A stretch of 41,259 nt of DNA, from contig CAZCFZ010000031.1 of the NCBI GenBank assembly GCA_964498065.1, positions 1-41,259 on the forward strand, read 5' to 3'. Of the stretch, positions 9,249 to 18,038 are shown one piece after another. The stretch is from FEN-1297 sp964498065. GTDB lineage: Bacteria > Bacteroidota > Ignavibacteria > Ignavibacteriales > Ignavibacteriaceae. The position numbers and the translations under genes are program-made. Within the stretch, counting starts at the first letter, position 1. Each line of letters opens with the position of its first letter. A model generated the notes under the pieces. The model searched no databases. It was not told where the DNA came from and was given only the letters and a program-made list of their open reading frames with translations.

Positions 9249-10700
9249 TTACGGCTGCTTAAAATTCCAGCGAGATTTATCGCTGTTCGGATCGAACTTG
9301 GCCAGTGTAGTCGTACTAACGCCTACGGCTGTCAAAACCAAAGGTTCTTTGGAATCGGGAACAACCTTGGGCATAATACGGTAAGTGCCGTCTGTCAGCT
9401 GATCGATGCGCCAAAGCTGTTCCGGGCTTCCGGTAAATTCGGGAACGGTTACAACTTCGGAATCGGCAGTAGCCGCAAGGGCGCGATTCGTTCCGGCTAT
9501 TGTAATCTTGAAATATGGAGATCCGGGGTATCCGCCCACGCCTTCAACCGGAGTGATTGTCCACTCTTGATGAGGTCTGACCACGTAATCACCAATACGG
9601 ACATCTATATTACCTTTCGGCCAAACCTTCGAATCTTGAGCTAGAGTTTGGGCCGGAATCGGTTTCACAGGTTCGTTGTTTTCTCGCCTAAAAAATCTCA
9701 TACCGCGGGGCATCCGAACGAAATCAACAGCAAGCTCAAGAGCGTGACCGCTGCGTTCGGATTGGATTTCGAAAGTACCTCCTTTAAAGTCTTCGCCGGC
9801 AACAGGCCAGCCGTTTTTCCATAGCAGAGGCTGAATAACCAGCACGCTCCTTCCGCTCCGGTCGAGATCGGCTTCATAATGACAGGAGAATTTCTCAACA
9901 CCGTCGCCTAAATTAAGCAGACCGAAGTGGCCGGCTCCGATCAAATGACCGTGTGCCCCGATTAAGAATTTACCTCCGCCTTGCAGCATTTCAACACCCA
10001 TGTTGTCAACATAAGGTCCGGTAACTTTTTTGGAGCGGCCGACTACAATATTGTATGTTGAGTTGGGACCGTCGCAGCACGTGCCGTGAGTTCCCAGCAG
10101 ATAGTACCAACCGTCGCGGTACATCATGGCACTCGCTTCACAGTCAATTGCTATATTTACAGGTTTGTTTCCGGCTATACGTTTACCGGTTTTCGGATCG
10201 AGTTCTACTAGCCTGATAAAACCGAAATATGTTCCGTAAGAAAGCCATAATTTTCCTGTTGTCGGATCGAGAAGAAATGCCGGATCGATGGCATCGCAAT
10301 CCTCCACTCCGTTTGAGGAAGCCACAACTGTTTCATCTTTAAAACCAAAATCGGGCGATTTGGGATCGAGAGTCTTTGTCCACATAACATAAATATTGCT
10401 GGCATGTCCGCCTGCTAATCCTCCGCCGCCCTTGGCATAAGCAACATAATATCTGTCGCCGATATGGATAGCATCAGGCGCCAAACCGCCGCCGGGGCGA
10501 ACGGCTCCGCTGTGCCAGACCCAGCCGTCGTCGGAAATCAAACCGCCGCCGCCGGTTCCGAAAGTATAATACTTACCGCCACAAATCATAATTGTAGAAG
10601 GATCGTGGATATAAGGTTCGCCGGTCTGAGCCAAAGCCGGACCGGACAAAAGCAGAAAAAGCAGTACTGATAACGCAGCAGTTAGAATACGGGACTTCAT
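9249..10700 (-). CDS. GH43 arabinanase-like hydrolase with possible C-terminal ricin-type beta-trefoil
   Basis: The ATG at 10700 is chosen because GGAGG lies 6 bases before it and a good signal peptide follows (MKSRILTAALSVLLFLLLSG, then PALAQ). The frame stays open further upstream to 10766 without a matching site. The 483-aa product has a GH43 propeller: YIHDPSTIM (Asp33, base), DAIDPAFLLD (Asp139) and IDCEASAMM (Glu188, acid), followed by LLGTHGTCCDGPNSTYNIVVGRS in two adjoining parts, very like endo-1,5-alpha-L-arabinanases. Residues after about 370 (AGTNRALAATADS, SPEQLWRIDQL) resemble a ricin-type beta-trefoil sugar-binding domain. Predicted to cleave arabinan or arabinosyl side chains in the periplasm. 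It is 43 bases from the next gene upstream, so probably in an operon. Confidence 0.85.
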   Translation of the reverse strand: MKSRILTAALSVLLFLLLSGPALAQTGEPYIHDPSTIMICGGKYYTFGTGGGGLISDDGWVWHSGAVRPGGGLAPDAIHIGDRYYVAYAKGGGGLAGGHASNIYVMWTKTLDPKSPDFGFKDETVVASSNGVEDCDAIDPAFLLDPTTGKLWLSYGTYFGFIRLVELDPKTGKRIAGNKPVNIAIDCEASAMMYRDGWYYLLGTHGTCCDGPNSTYNIVVGRSKKVTGPYVDNMGVEMLQGGGKFLIGAHGHLIGAGHFGLLNLGDGVEKFSCHYEADLDRSGRSVLVIQPLLWKNGWPVAGEDFKGGTFEIQSERSGHALELAVDFVRMPRGMRFFRRENNEPVKPIPAQTLAQDSKVWPKGNIDVRIGDYVVRPHQEWTITPVEGVGGYPGSPYFKITIAGTNRALAATADSEVVTVPEFTGSPEQLWRIDQLTDGTYRIMPKVVPDSKEPLVLTAVGVSTTTLAKFDPNSDKSRWNFKQP

Positions 10701-10743
10701 AAAACCTCCAAGCTCAAAAAAATTAATATCAAAAAAAAGTTGC

Positions 10744-11475
10744 TCATTTGTTTCCGGCCTTTTCAATGTTCATAGTGATATCCTTTATCGGATCGCCGTT
10801 CTCATTAATGAAGCGAACGCAAAAATCACTCATACCCGGACCGTTAATAACAGCTCCCCGAATTACATTCCGCCCCTTTTTAATGGTCAGGCGTTTTGAA
10901 ACGCAGTCATCCATAACCATTCGCCTATCGCCTGAAAGCATTACCGCTTCCTTGCCGTTTAACCACCACATCGATGCCGAATTTGATCCGACAGACAAAC
11001 GAACATTCCTAATCTCCCGAGGACTATTTACCACAGTAACAGCCCAGAATAAAACTCCGTAGATTTTTTTATTCAGTCCGTAAGCGAACCGGAAGAGTTT
11101 GACGTTGAATTTTGTTGCATCAAGAGCGTGCCAGGTTAGCTCCTGTTCACCTACTTTTACTTTTTCGCCGTCCTTTGGAACTCCCGTGAACTGGCTTGGA
11201 AAGTACAAGGTATCAAAAGCATTACGGATATAGCTGTCGGTAAATACGGTGTTGCTCCGGTTAGGTTTGTTAATCGGTTCCAAAAGCAGCCAGCGCTGCA
11301 GGAATCCTTGAGCATCCGGCTTTTTTGGCGATGATGTTACCGGTTTAAAATAAGGTGAAAGGCTTCGGGTAGTATCGTTTTCAGTTTTGCCGCCGGAAGT
11401 ACCGGTATACCCTTGAAGCATCATTACAACCATAATGCCGATCAAAGGTATAAAAATGTTACGGATTTTTTTCAT
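10744..11475 (-). CDS. Secreted protein of unknown function, predicted beta-sandwich
   Basis: The ATG at 11475 is preferred over one at 11511 because AAAGGATC precedes it and a signal sequence follows at once (MKKIRNIFIPLIGIMVVMML). The 243-aa product has no lipobox cysteine. After a short Ser/Thr/Lys-rich linker, residues about 55-230 contain FLQRWLLLEPI, LTWHALDATKFNVKLFRFAY, NSASMWWLNGKEAVMLSGDR and KKGRNVIRGAVINGPGMSDF. The pattern (a missing-sugar-site-like WWLNGKE, then RLTIKKGRNVI) resembles galactose-binding-like jelly-roll domains attached to glycosidases, but here the domain stands alone. I do not recognise a catalytic motif. Its position directly before an arabinanase-like GH43 suggests a substrate-binding or accessory role, which is inference. 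Confidence 0.6.
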   Translation of the reverse strand: MKKIRNIFIPLIGIMVVMMLQGYTGTSGGKTENDTTRSLSPYFKPVTSSPKKPDAQGFLQRWLLLEPINKPNRSNTVFTDSYIRNAFDTLYFPSQFTGVPKDGEKVKVGEQELTWHALDATKFNVKLFRFAYGLNKKIYGVLFWAVTVVNSPREIRNVRLSVGSNSASMWWLNGKEAVMLSGDRRMVMDDCVSKRLTIKKGRNVIRGAVINGPGMSDFCVRFINENGDPIKDITMNIEKAGNK

Positions 11476-11643
11476 AGTAGATCCTTTATAGAATAATTGA
11501 ATCTGTGACAATAAAAAAATTAAAGCGATTAAAAATCAGCTTATAAATATTATTGCTTAATAATTGAATTAATAAAATCACTCATTTACAGTATGCTTCT
11601 AAAAGTCCATGCCGGTTTTAAAAGCCGTCGACAATGAACAGCA

Positions 11644-14379
11644 CTATGTTTTTCTAATCACAAAGTAAGGCTGTTGAGTAAGCTTTGAGGTTAAACCGGG
11701 ATACAGCCAGGCGTTATCCGGTTTTTCTCTAAGTTCAAAATAATATTGAAGCGGATATAGAGTTTCAGTATAATCGGCCGGTATAGACGCACTAAAACTT
11801 CTACCGGCTTTCTTCATTTTCGTTGTTTTAAATCTCTCTGCCTGATCAACATGACGGTAGTAAAGCAATATCGATTCAATTTCCTTATCAACCGATATTT
11901 TAAGATTTACGGCTTCACCGACTTTAAATTTATCGGGATTTTTATGATGACAAACCGCAGAGTCGCGATGAGGACGTCCCAGGACTTCCTTTATAGCTTC
12001 ATGCACGTTATCCGGCTGACGGTTGTCAGCAGACGGAATCTTTTCCAAAATCTTTCTCATCAAGTCTATATCCTTGTCAATTGCAGGCAGACGGTCCAGC
12101 CAATGCCCTCGAAGAACATCAAGTTCTCCTACCGTAATATCATGCTTATAAACATCTCTTGCTATCTCCGAAAGATCAATCCAGTAGTTCCTGGCTTTAT
12201 GATAATATTCTATTGATAATTCCAACGCGTTCCAGTCGCTGCTTTGTTTGAAGATCCCGAACAATACACCGGCCCTGAATTTGGCTCCGAAGAAACGGCC
12301 GAGCCCTGCTGCGATAGCCGTATCGATCGCCATTCGACGGAATTCGGGTTTATTTATTCTTTTGGATTTTATTTTTGCCGCTGCTAAATTTTTATCGGTT
12401 GCTTCGGCAAAGTCCTCCAGCCATTGCGCATATTCTATCGGCGAATATTTGCCGCTTCGCTTTCCTTTCAGCAATTCATCGGCAAATTCGTTGATGCCCG
12501 CAAAAAGCTGAGGATCCATCGGGCTTACGTTACCGAATACTTTCGGAGACGGCGTATCGAAAAAAGGATTTTTATTATTCGGGTCGGCAATAGAAAGATT
12601 TGTATAAATCTCCGGCCAGTATAAATTGTTGGCTGCCGAAACTCCGTGGGTAGTAAGAACGATCGGCAGTATTGGAAAAGCATTTGCCAAAGTTGATTTT
12701 ACTGTATCTGCTCCGGCACCGAATTGTTTAGACAAATAACGTTCCCATACGTCAGGTTCACAATCGGGATTGTATGCAAGTCTGCCGAAAACTCTGTAAC
12801 TGTATAAATATTTTTCCCAATCCCATTTGGGTTTTAACGATTTATCCAGGTATGCACAACGGCCTCCGGCAATACCGGATCCCTTCCGGCCTTTGAAAGA
12901 AAGCGGTTCCATAAGTTCGGCGCCGACGCTTCCGCAAAAGCTGAAAATCTTCGAATAAGCTGCACTCATCTCCGGACTGCCCCAAAGAAGAAGACGCTGA
13001 GTACCCGGCCAGATTCTGTGAAGAACACCGTAGCGCCTATTTTCTTTCAATAGGTCGGCATAGCCGTAGCGCGTAAAGCTGCGGGAACCGGCGCTTAGAT
13101 TCAGAAGTCCTTCCGCTTTTTGATTCTGCTTTGGAATTTCGAATGCCCGGATATCAGCCTGATGATAAGGCAAACCGAGGTGTTCCGCCCAGAACTTTGG
13201 AGAAACTTTTACCGGCATACCGGTAGCCAGGGCAATATCTATTATTTCCTGTGTTATTCCTTTGGCGTGCATATCTATCTCAACCTTGCGGCCGCAGGTT
13301 GCAACACCTTCAAATACAGTTTTCCAGAAATTATAACTGCCTTCCTTTACGCCGCTCTCTCCGTGTATGCGGAAAGTTATTCCGCTTATTGAAGGACAGG
13401 TTCTTAAAAGCTGTCGAAGTGCATCCCGGCAGTACGGAGCGTGAGTTTCGTGAGTTAATCCTTCTATAGTATAATTCACATCCGGGCTGTCTATCCATTT
13501 ATAACCGTGCATCCAGATTCCAAGTTGAAACTGAATGCCGCGCGCAGCCGCTTCATCACTTATGAATTTTAAAGTCTCTAAATTTTTATCTCTCTCCGAA
13601 TCCGACAGCTGCGGCACTCTCACATTATATCCCGGAACCGACAGCAGGAACGGATAAGCAAAAAGGAAATAGGCATCGGTTATATTCTGAAGAAAATCGT
13701 AACCGATACCGAAGCTCAAATTAAAACGATTAACACGCTGAGTCGTCAGCATAGTAAGATATTTTTTCCACATCTCCCTGTCGTAATACCACGGTTTATC
13801 TTCTATCTCGCTTACAAAAAGTCTGTTGATGCTGCGTATAACATTGGCGGGTTTTTCAACTACAGGTTTGCGGATACTTATCGAATCAATAGGGTCATTC
13901 GAATATTTGATTCGGTCCGTAAGCTCGAGTATAGCGTATACGAGTCCCCTTACATCATATCCGCTGACGAGCAAAATTTGTGTATTGCCGGATTTAACCG
14001 GTATCAAACCAAGTGCTTCAGGTACTGACGGAATTTTTATCTTTACATCTTTAAGTAAATTGTGAGCAATGTTAGAATCCAAACCGGCAGCGACAATAAT
14101 AAAATCTCCTTCCCTTGCCTTCTCGATACTGCTGCATCTATAGACATTCACAGCTTCGGACGTCAATGTTATTTCCAATTCTTTTACTGCCCATTGCGAA
14201 GGCTGCGAACGTGCGGTGGGATCAGAAGGATCGATTACAATTGAAATCCCTTTTGATTTGAAATTAAAATTGCCGAGAGAAGTTGCCCATAAAGCGGATA
14301 TGCCGGCTATTTGTACAAAGCGCCGCCGGCTAATTCCTTTTTGTTTATTAGAAGAATTATGATTCACATAATAGTCCAT
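11644..14379 (-). CDS. Alpha-glucuronidase-like glycosidase (zincin-like N-domain plus TIM barrel), Tat-type signal
   Basis: Start at ATG 14379; a TTG at 14403 would extend it by 8 residues but overlaps a likely promoter element. The 911-aa product starts with a twin-arginine-like signal (GISRRRFVQIAGISALWATS). Residues about 45-170 look like the zincin-like N-domain found before GH20/GH67/GH84 barrels (WAVKELEITL, ILLVSGYDVRGLVYAILELTD). Residues about 180-500 look like a TIM barrel, with RVNRFNLSFGIGYD, FRIHGESG (Glu341) and VEIDMHAKG (Asp369) as candidate catalytic carboxylates. The rest is helical, ending in a small beta domain. Architecture suggests GH67/GH115-like de-glucuronidation of xylan, but it is not a clear member of either. 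Divergent from the esterase at 14579. Confidence 0.55.
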   Translation of the reverse strand: MDYYVNHNSSNKQKGISRRRFVQIAGISALWATSLGNFNFKSKGISIVIDPSDPTARSQPSQWAVKELEITLTSEAVNVYRCSSIEKAREGDFIIVAAGLDSNIAHNLLKDVKIKIPSVPEALGLIPVKSGNTQILLVSGYDVRGLVYAILELTDRIKYSNDPIDSISIRKPVVEKPANVIRSINRLFVSEIEDKPWYYDREMWKKYLTMLTTQRVNRFNLSFGIGYDFLQNITDAYFLFAYPFLLSVPGYNVRVPQLSDSERDKNLETLKFISDEAAARGIQFQLGIWMHGYKWIDSPDVNYTIEGLTHETHAPYCRDALRQLLRTCPSISGITFRIHGESGVKEGSYNFWKTVFEGVATCGRKVEIDMHAKGITQEIIDIALATGMPVKVSPKFWAEHLGLPYHQADIRAFEIPKQNQKAEGLLNLSAGSRSFTRYGYADLLKENRRYGVLHRIWPGTQRLLLWGSPEMSAAYSKIFSFCGSVGAELMEPLSFKGRKGSGIAGGRCAYLDKSLKPKWDWEKYLYSYRVFGRLAYNPDCEPDVWERYLSKQFGAGADTVKSTLANAFPILPIVLTTHGVSAANNLYWPEIYTNLSIADPNNKNPFFDTPSPKVFGNVSPMDPQLFAGINEFADELLKGKRSGKYSPIEYAQWLEDFAEATDKNLAAAKIKSKRINKPEFRRMAIDTAIAAGLGRFFGAKFRAGVLFGIFKQSSDWNALELSIEYYHKARNYWIDLSEIARDVYKHDITVGELDVLRGHWLDRLPAIDKDIDLMRKILEKIPSADNRQPDNVHEAIKEVLGRPHRDSAVCHHKNPDKFKVGEAVNLKISVDKEIESILLYYRHVDQAERFKTTKMKKAGRSFSASIPADYTETLYPLQYYFELREKPDNAWLYPGLTSKLTQQPYFVIRKT

Positions 14380-14400
14380 TAAACCCGACTTTTTTTTTGT

Positions 14401-14433
14401 CAAAGATAATTAATTCTCTTAGGTCAATGCAAA
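14401..14433 (-). promoter_or_regulatory. Possible Bacteroidota-type promoter (TTTG-N21-TATCTTTG)
   Basis: On the minus strand TTTG (14430-14433) and TATCTTTG (14401-14408) are separated by 21 bases. This fits the Bacteroidota -33 TTTG / -7 TAnnTTTG pattern, at the upper end of usual spacing. It would start transcription a few bases downstream, giving a very short leader to the ATG at 14379 and ruling out the TTG start at 14403. The divergent spacer must hold a promoter, but one motif match in AT-rich DNA is weak evidence. Confidence 0.35.
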
Positions 14434-14578
14434 CAAATTATTTTCAAATGGGTTTTTATTTTCACATCAGCAGTTAATAATATTCAACCGGCAAAAAATG
14501 CCATGGATACTTACCTTTTTATTATATTTACACACGGTGACAAGCATTTTATTTTTAATCAAAAAAACGGGATGCCAT

Positions 14579-16012
14579 ATGAAAAAATTATTTTACTTTT
14601 TTTTGTTATGCATGTTGTTGACATTAACCTCATTCAAAGAAAAAGATTTGAATCCTGTATTGACCATTGAAGGCGGACAGGTAATCGGAGTACAGACTCA
14701 GACAAAGGGAGTTATTGCATATAAAGGAATTCCTTTTGCAGCTCCTCCGGTAGGCAGCTTACGCTGGAAGGAGCCGCAGCCGGTTGTACCCTGGAAGGGA
14801 GTAAAAGTAGCGGATAAATACGGTGATGCCGCAGAACAAGTAACCTGGAATCCTAAAAGTTTTTACGGAAGGGAATGGAGAGCCAGCGGTTCTGTTCCAT
14901 TCAGCGAAGATTGTCTTTATTTGAATGTTTGGACTCCGGCCGCAGGCCAAATACATAAGAAACTCCCGGTTGCAATGTGGATACATGGAGGCGGTTATCG
15001 CGAAGGTTTTGCCTTTGAACCGGAAATGGACGGCGGTGAGGATTGGGCTTCACACGGTGTAATTTTGGTATCGGTAACTTACCGTCTCGGCATTATGGGT
15101 TTCTTTACGCATCCTCTTTTATCGGCTGAGAGTCATCATGGTGTTTCAGGTAATTACGGATTACTTGACCAGGTAGCCGCTCTTAAATGGATTCACAATA
15201 ATATTGCACAGTTTGGCGGCGATCCCGATAATATAACCGTATTCGGTCAAAGCGCCGGTGCAGGCAGCGTTCAAATATTATGTGCTTCACCGCTTTCTAA
15301 AAATTTGATAAGCCATGCAATAAGCATGAGCGGCGGCGGTTTAAGCAACTTTAGTTTGGGTACTAATAATCTTGATACTGCCCAACAGGCAAATAAAAAA
15401 TTCATGGACTATTTTAAGATAAAAACATTAAAGGAAATGCGGGCACTTTCTTTTGATAAACTTATGCAGATGTCAAAAGAATATTCGGATGCCACTAAAA
15501 AGCGAATGTTTTGGGGACCGGTTATCGACAATTATCTTTCGGATGGTACTTTCAGCGAAGAAGCAAAAGCAGGCAAAATTGCCGATATCCCTTATATGTT
15601 TGGATATACCGCCAATGATTTATTTGATATGACAAAAGCTGTTGGAGATTTCTGTGCCCTCCGTTCCGAACAAAGCAGCAAACCGGCCTTTGCATATATG
15701 TTTGCCCGCCCGCTGCCGGGTGACAGCAGCGGTGCTTTCCACTCCTCGGATTTGTGGTTTATATTCCATTCATTCAGGCACAGCTGGCGGCCTTTCACTG
15801 CCGGCGACAACGCTTTGAGCAGCCAAATGGTTAATTACTGGACTAACTTTGCCAAGTTCGGCAATCCGAACGGTGCGGAAAAAGGTGTCTGGACTCCTTA
15901 CACTTCTAAAGATCCAAAATTAATGATACTAAATGTCAATGGAAACCAGGCATCCTGCACTATGTCCGACAAGCCTGAGTATAAGGGAAGCACATTCAAA
16001 TTCCATAGATAA
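14579..16012 (+). CDS. Type-B carboxylesterase, shortened lid form
   Basis: The only convincing plus-strand gene. ATG at 14579 is preferred over 14498 because it begins a signal peptide directly (MKKLFYFFLLCMLLTLTS). The 477-aa product has COesterase motifs: SEDCLYLNVWTPA, oxyanion motif HGGGY, nucleophile elbow GQSAG (Ser225) and AFHSSDLWFIF (His388). The acidic position is in TANDLFD (probably Asp347) instead of the DEG seen in the two paralogues at 2780-5944. Acid and histidine are only about 41 residues apart, against 94-95 in those paralogues, so about 53 residues of the helical lid are missing and the pocket may be more open. The reading frame is intact. It is transcribed divergently from the alpha-glucuronidase-like gene and ends at a clear terminator. 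Confidence 0.86.
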   Translation: MKKLFYFFLLCMLLTLTSFKEKDLNPVLTIEGGQVIGVQTQTKGVIAYKGIPFAAPPVGSLRWKEPQPVVPWKGVKVADKYGDAAEQVTWNPKSFYGREWRASGSVPFSEDCLYLNVWTPAAGQIHKKLPVAMWIHGGGYREGFAFEPEMDGGEDWASHGVILVSVTYRLGIMGFFTHPLLSAESHHGVSGNYGLLDQVAALKWIHNNIAQFGGDPDNITVFGQSAGAGSVQILCASPLSKNLISHAISMSGGGLSNFSLGTNNLDTAQQANKKFMDYFKIKTLKEMRALSFDKLMQMSKEYSDATKKRMFWGPVIDNYLSDGTFSEEAKAGKIADIPYMFGYTANDLFDMTKAVGDFCALRSEQSSKPAFAYMFARPLPGDSSGAFHSSDLWFIFHSFRHSWRPFTAGDNALSSQMVNYWTNFAKFGNPNGAEKGVWTPYTSKDPKLMILNVNGNQASCTMSDKPEYKGSTFKFHR

Positions 16013-16034
16013 AAAAACAGTAGAAATAGAAACG

Positions 16035-16066
16035 AAAGAGGCAATACTTAAAGCATTGCCTCTTTT
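16035..16066 (+). terminator. Rho-independent terminator after the plus-strand carboxylesterase
   Basis: A perfect 11-bp stem (AAAGAGGCAAT at 16035-16045 with ATTGCCTCTTT at 16055-16065) has a 9-base loop and a short T-run, 22 bases after the stop codon. It lies between convergent genes. The tail is T-rich only in the plus direction, so it mainly serves the esterase. Confidence 0.8.
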
Positions 16067-16096
16067 AATTTAGCTTCTTAAGGATTGTATTATTTC

Positions 16097-17389
16097 TTAC
16101 CTTATAAGCAGCATTTTTTTTGTTGTGGTATAACCACTTACAGATAAGCGATAAAAATATACACCGCTTGACAGATTTCTGCCGTCAAATTTTACTGAAT
16201 GTTCTCCGGATGTTTGCTTTCCATTCACCAGCATTGCTATTTCTCTTCCAAGTATATCATAAACAATTAAACTGACGTCGCTGATGGTTGAAATCTCATA
16301 GGTTATTACAGTTGATGGGTTGAATGGATTTGGATAATTTTGTCTTAGTTCAAATCTCTTTGGATGAACAGGATTTAATCTTTCAATAGATGTGATTTCC
16401 GAGAGGGATCTCCTCCATAAACCGATTGACCCGGCAAATATGTAATTATTTATTATACAAATTGAGGCTATGGAACCCGAAAGTGAGTCTAATCCTTCGT
16501 TGACCGGTTTCCAGTGATCACCCATATCACTGGAGAAATAGACACCATCGAAGGAGGTTCCGGCTATAAGATTGTTGACGGTTGCAGCTATACGAATTGA
16601 ATAGAGTTTCCCTGGTTCCGGTAACCCTGAATCACAACGTGTCCAGCTAATTCCCAGATCAGAGGAACGGGAGATGAACCATGCCTGGTGGTGTCCTACA
16701 AAGAGTGTGGAGTTAATAACTGCAAAAGAATACGCTGCCAGGCCTAATGAATCCCATATCCAGGTTTTACCATTATTACTGGATGAAAAAACCCCACCAT
16801 TAGTTCCTGCAAATATTATAGAACCAATCCTGGTTAATGTATATACGGATGGATATAAACCATAAATGGCACTTATCCCGGAATCTGATCTTACCCAGGA
16901 TTGACCGTTATCGGATGAAATGAAAAGCCCGGGTGTTGTCGTCTGGGGAAATCGTTCATCAACACTTCCGGCAAAAATAAGTGAATCAACAACAAATAAA
17001 GTAATTACTTCACCATGCATGAAATCATAATTAGTTTGTACCCAGTTGTTTCCATTATTGGAAGAAATGAAAATTCCGTTATTTGTCCCGGCAAGGATAT
17101 TATTTTCTGTTGTACAAAATGAATTAACACTGAAATACATACTTCCATCTGACAAGCCGTTACTAACATTCTCCCATGTTAAACCGGTATCACTTGAACG
17201 GATAACTGCCGGATGGGAGGGGCCGCCGCGAAATCCCGCGTAAATGTACTTTCCATCACTGATATATGATTTTGGAATTCCGCTGCTATCAACCTTAATC
17301 CATTGGGCATTAACTGAATTAGCAAAAAATAAAATGAGGATTAAGATGTTTAAAATCCTATTAAAGAATTTTTCTAATTTAGAGATCAT
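16097..17389 (-). CDS. Asp-box (BNR) beta-propeller protein with T9SS sorting domain
   Basis: A 430-aa secreted protein with an N-terminal signal anchor/peptide (residues 11-28). Six Asp-box motifs of the S-x-D/N-x-G-x-x-W type are spaced along the chain: SSDTGLTWE (65), SSNNGNNWV (109), SSDNGQSWV (158), SSNNGKTWI (203), SSDLGISWT (242) and SSDMGDHWK (286). This matches sialidase/YCF48-like propellers without visible catalytic residues. Residues 350-430 are a T9SS type A sorting domain (NYPNPFNPSTVITYEI, VYDILGRE, SSGVYFYRL), so it should be exported and anchored at the surface. TGAGGTAAAT precedes the ATG. It is convergent with the esterase at 14579. Function unknown; a binding or adhesion role is plausible. 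Confidence 0.85.
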   Translation of the reverse strand: MISKLEKFFNRILNILILILFFANSVNAQWIKVDSSGIPKSYISDGKYIYAGFRGGPSHPAVIRSSDTGLTWENVSNGLSDGSMYFSVNSFCTTENNILAGTNNGIFISSNNGNNWVQTNYDFMHGEVITLFVVDSLIFAGSVDERFPQTTTPGLFISSDNGQSWVRSDSGISAIYGLYPSVYTLTRIGSIIFAGTNGGVFSSSNNGKTWIWDSLGLAAYSFAVINSTLFVGHHQAWFISRSSDLGISWTRCDSGLPEPGKLYSIRIAATVNNLIAGTSFDGVYFSSDMGDHWKPVNEGLDSLSGSIASICIINNYIFAGSIGLWRRSLSEITSIERLNPVHPKRFELRQNYPNPFNPSTVITYEISTISDVSLIVYDILGREIAMLVNGKQTSGEHSVKFDGRNLSSGVYFYRLSVSGYTTTKKMLLIR

Positions 17390-18038
17390 ATTTACCTCAG
17401 TTTTATATTGTTATTAAATTCAGAGAGAAAAATTGAAGAATGTTTTATTGAAATATCCGAAATACAGTATGAATTAAATGAAACTCCTATTACTAACCTC
17501 AGATTTTTTGTATTTCTATTACCTAAAATATTTTTTATGATGTGTAAAATTCCCGCTTTGTAAATTTTAGGTTTATAAAAATTGTCTTTTTTTGACAATA
17601 CTTTTTTATTTCAAAAAAACGGCAATAAATTATATGTTCACGGAATAATAATAAGAAGATGAATCCGGTTTTGGGAAAAACAAAAAGGTAAGAATTGAAT
17701 TAGTCTCCCCGCCCCCGGAGCTAAGAAACTTTTTAACTCCATTTTAATAATCCTCTTGCATAAAGATAATTATTCTTTTTTTTATATAAAAAAAATTTTT
17801 TCAAAAAGCAATCGGCCATAAACATAACTTTTCTCTTTTGTTTCAGCTTTGTCTGTCAAAGAAAATATTATCAATATTGAATATTGCTCTGTATTATATA
17901 TGTTATTATAGATTTGATTAATAGTTAAATTTGCCGATTTAGAGTATATAAATTTTCCGGATGATGTTCGGATTTTAATGAAGTTATGCAATTCAGTTTT
18001 CTTAATGGTTATTCAATAATGAGAGTAAACATCCGGTT
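17390..18038. other. 649-bp AT-rich intergenic gap
   Basis: No convincing gene. Short minus-strand frames exist here but show no ribosome-binding site, signal peptide or domain and are composed of AT-rich residues. Two weak inverted repeats are visible: ATTGTC/GACAAT around a T7 loop (17581-17596), and TTAG-CTCC/GGAG-CTAA around a GC-rich loop (17700-17724), which stands out from the AT-rich surroundings and could be a weak transcription end. The gap must contain the promoter for the Asp-box gene and the end of the transcript from 18039-20264. Confidence 0.5.

Noticed and set aside
14380..14403. TTG start at 14403 for the 911-aa gene
   Set aside because: No suitable ribosome-binding site, and it overlaps a promoter-like TATCTTTG; ATG at 14379 is simpler.
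17392..17991. Two short minus-strand frames (68 and 69 aa) in the AT-rich gap
   Set aside because: No ribosome-binding site or domain; the first begins at a TTG inside an inverted repeat; composition follows the AT-rich DNA.
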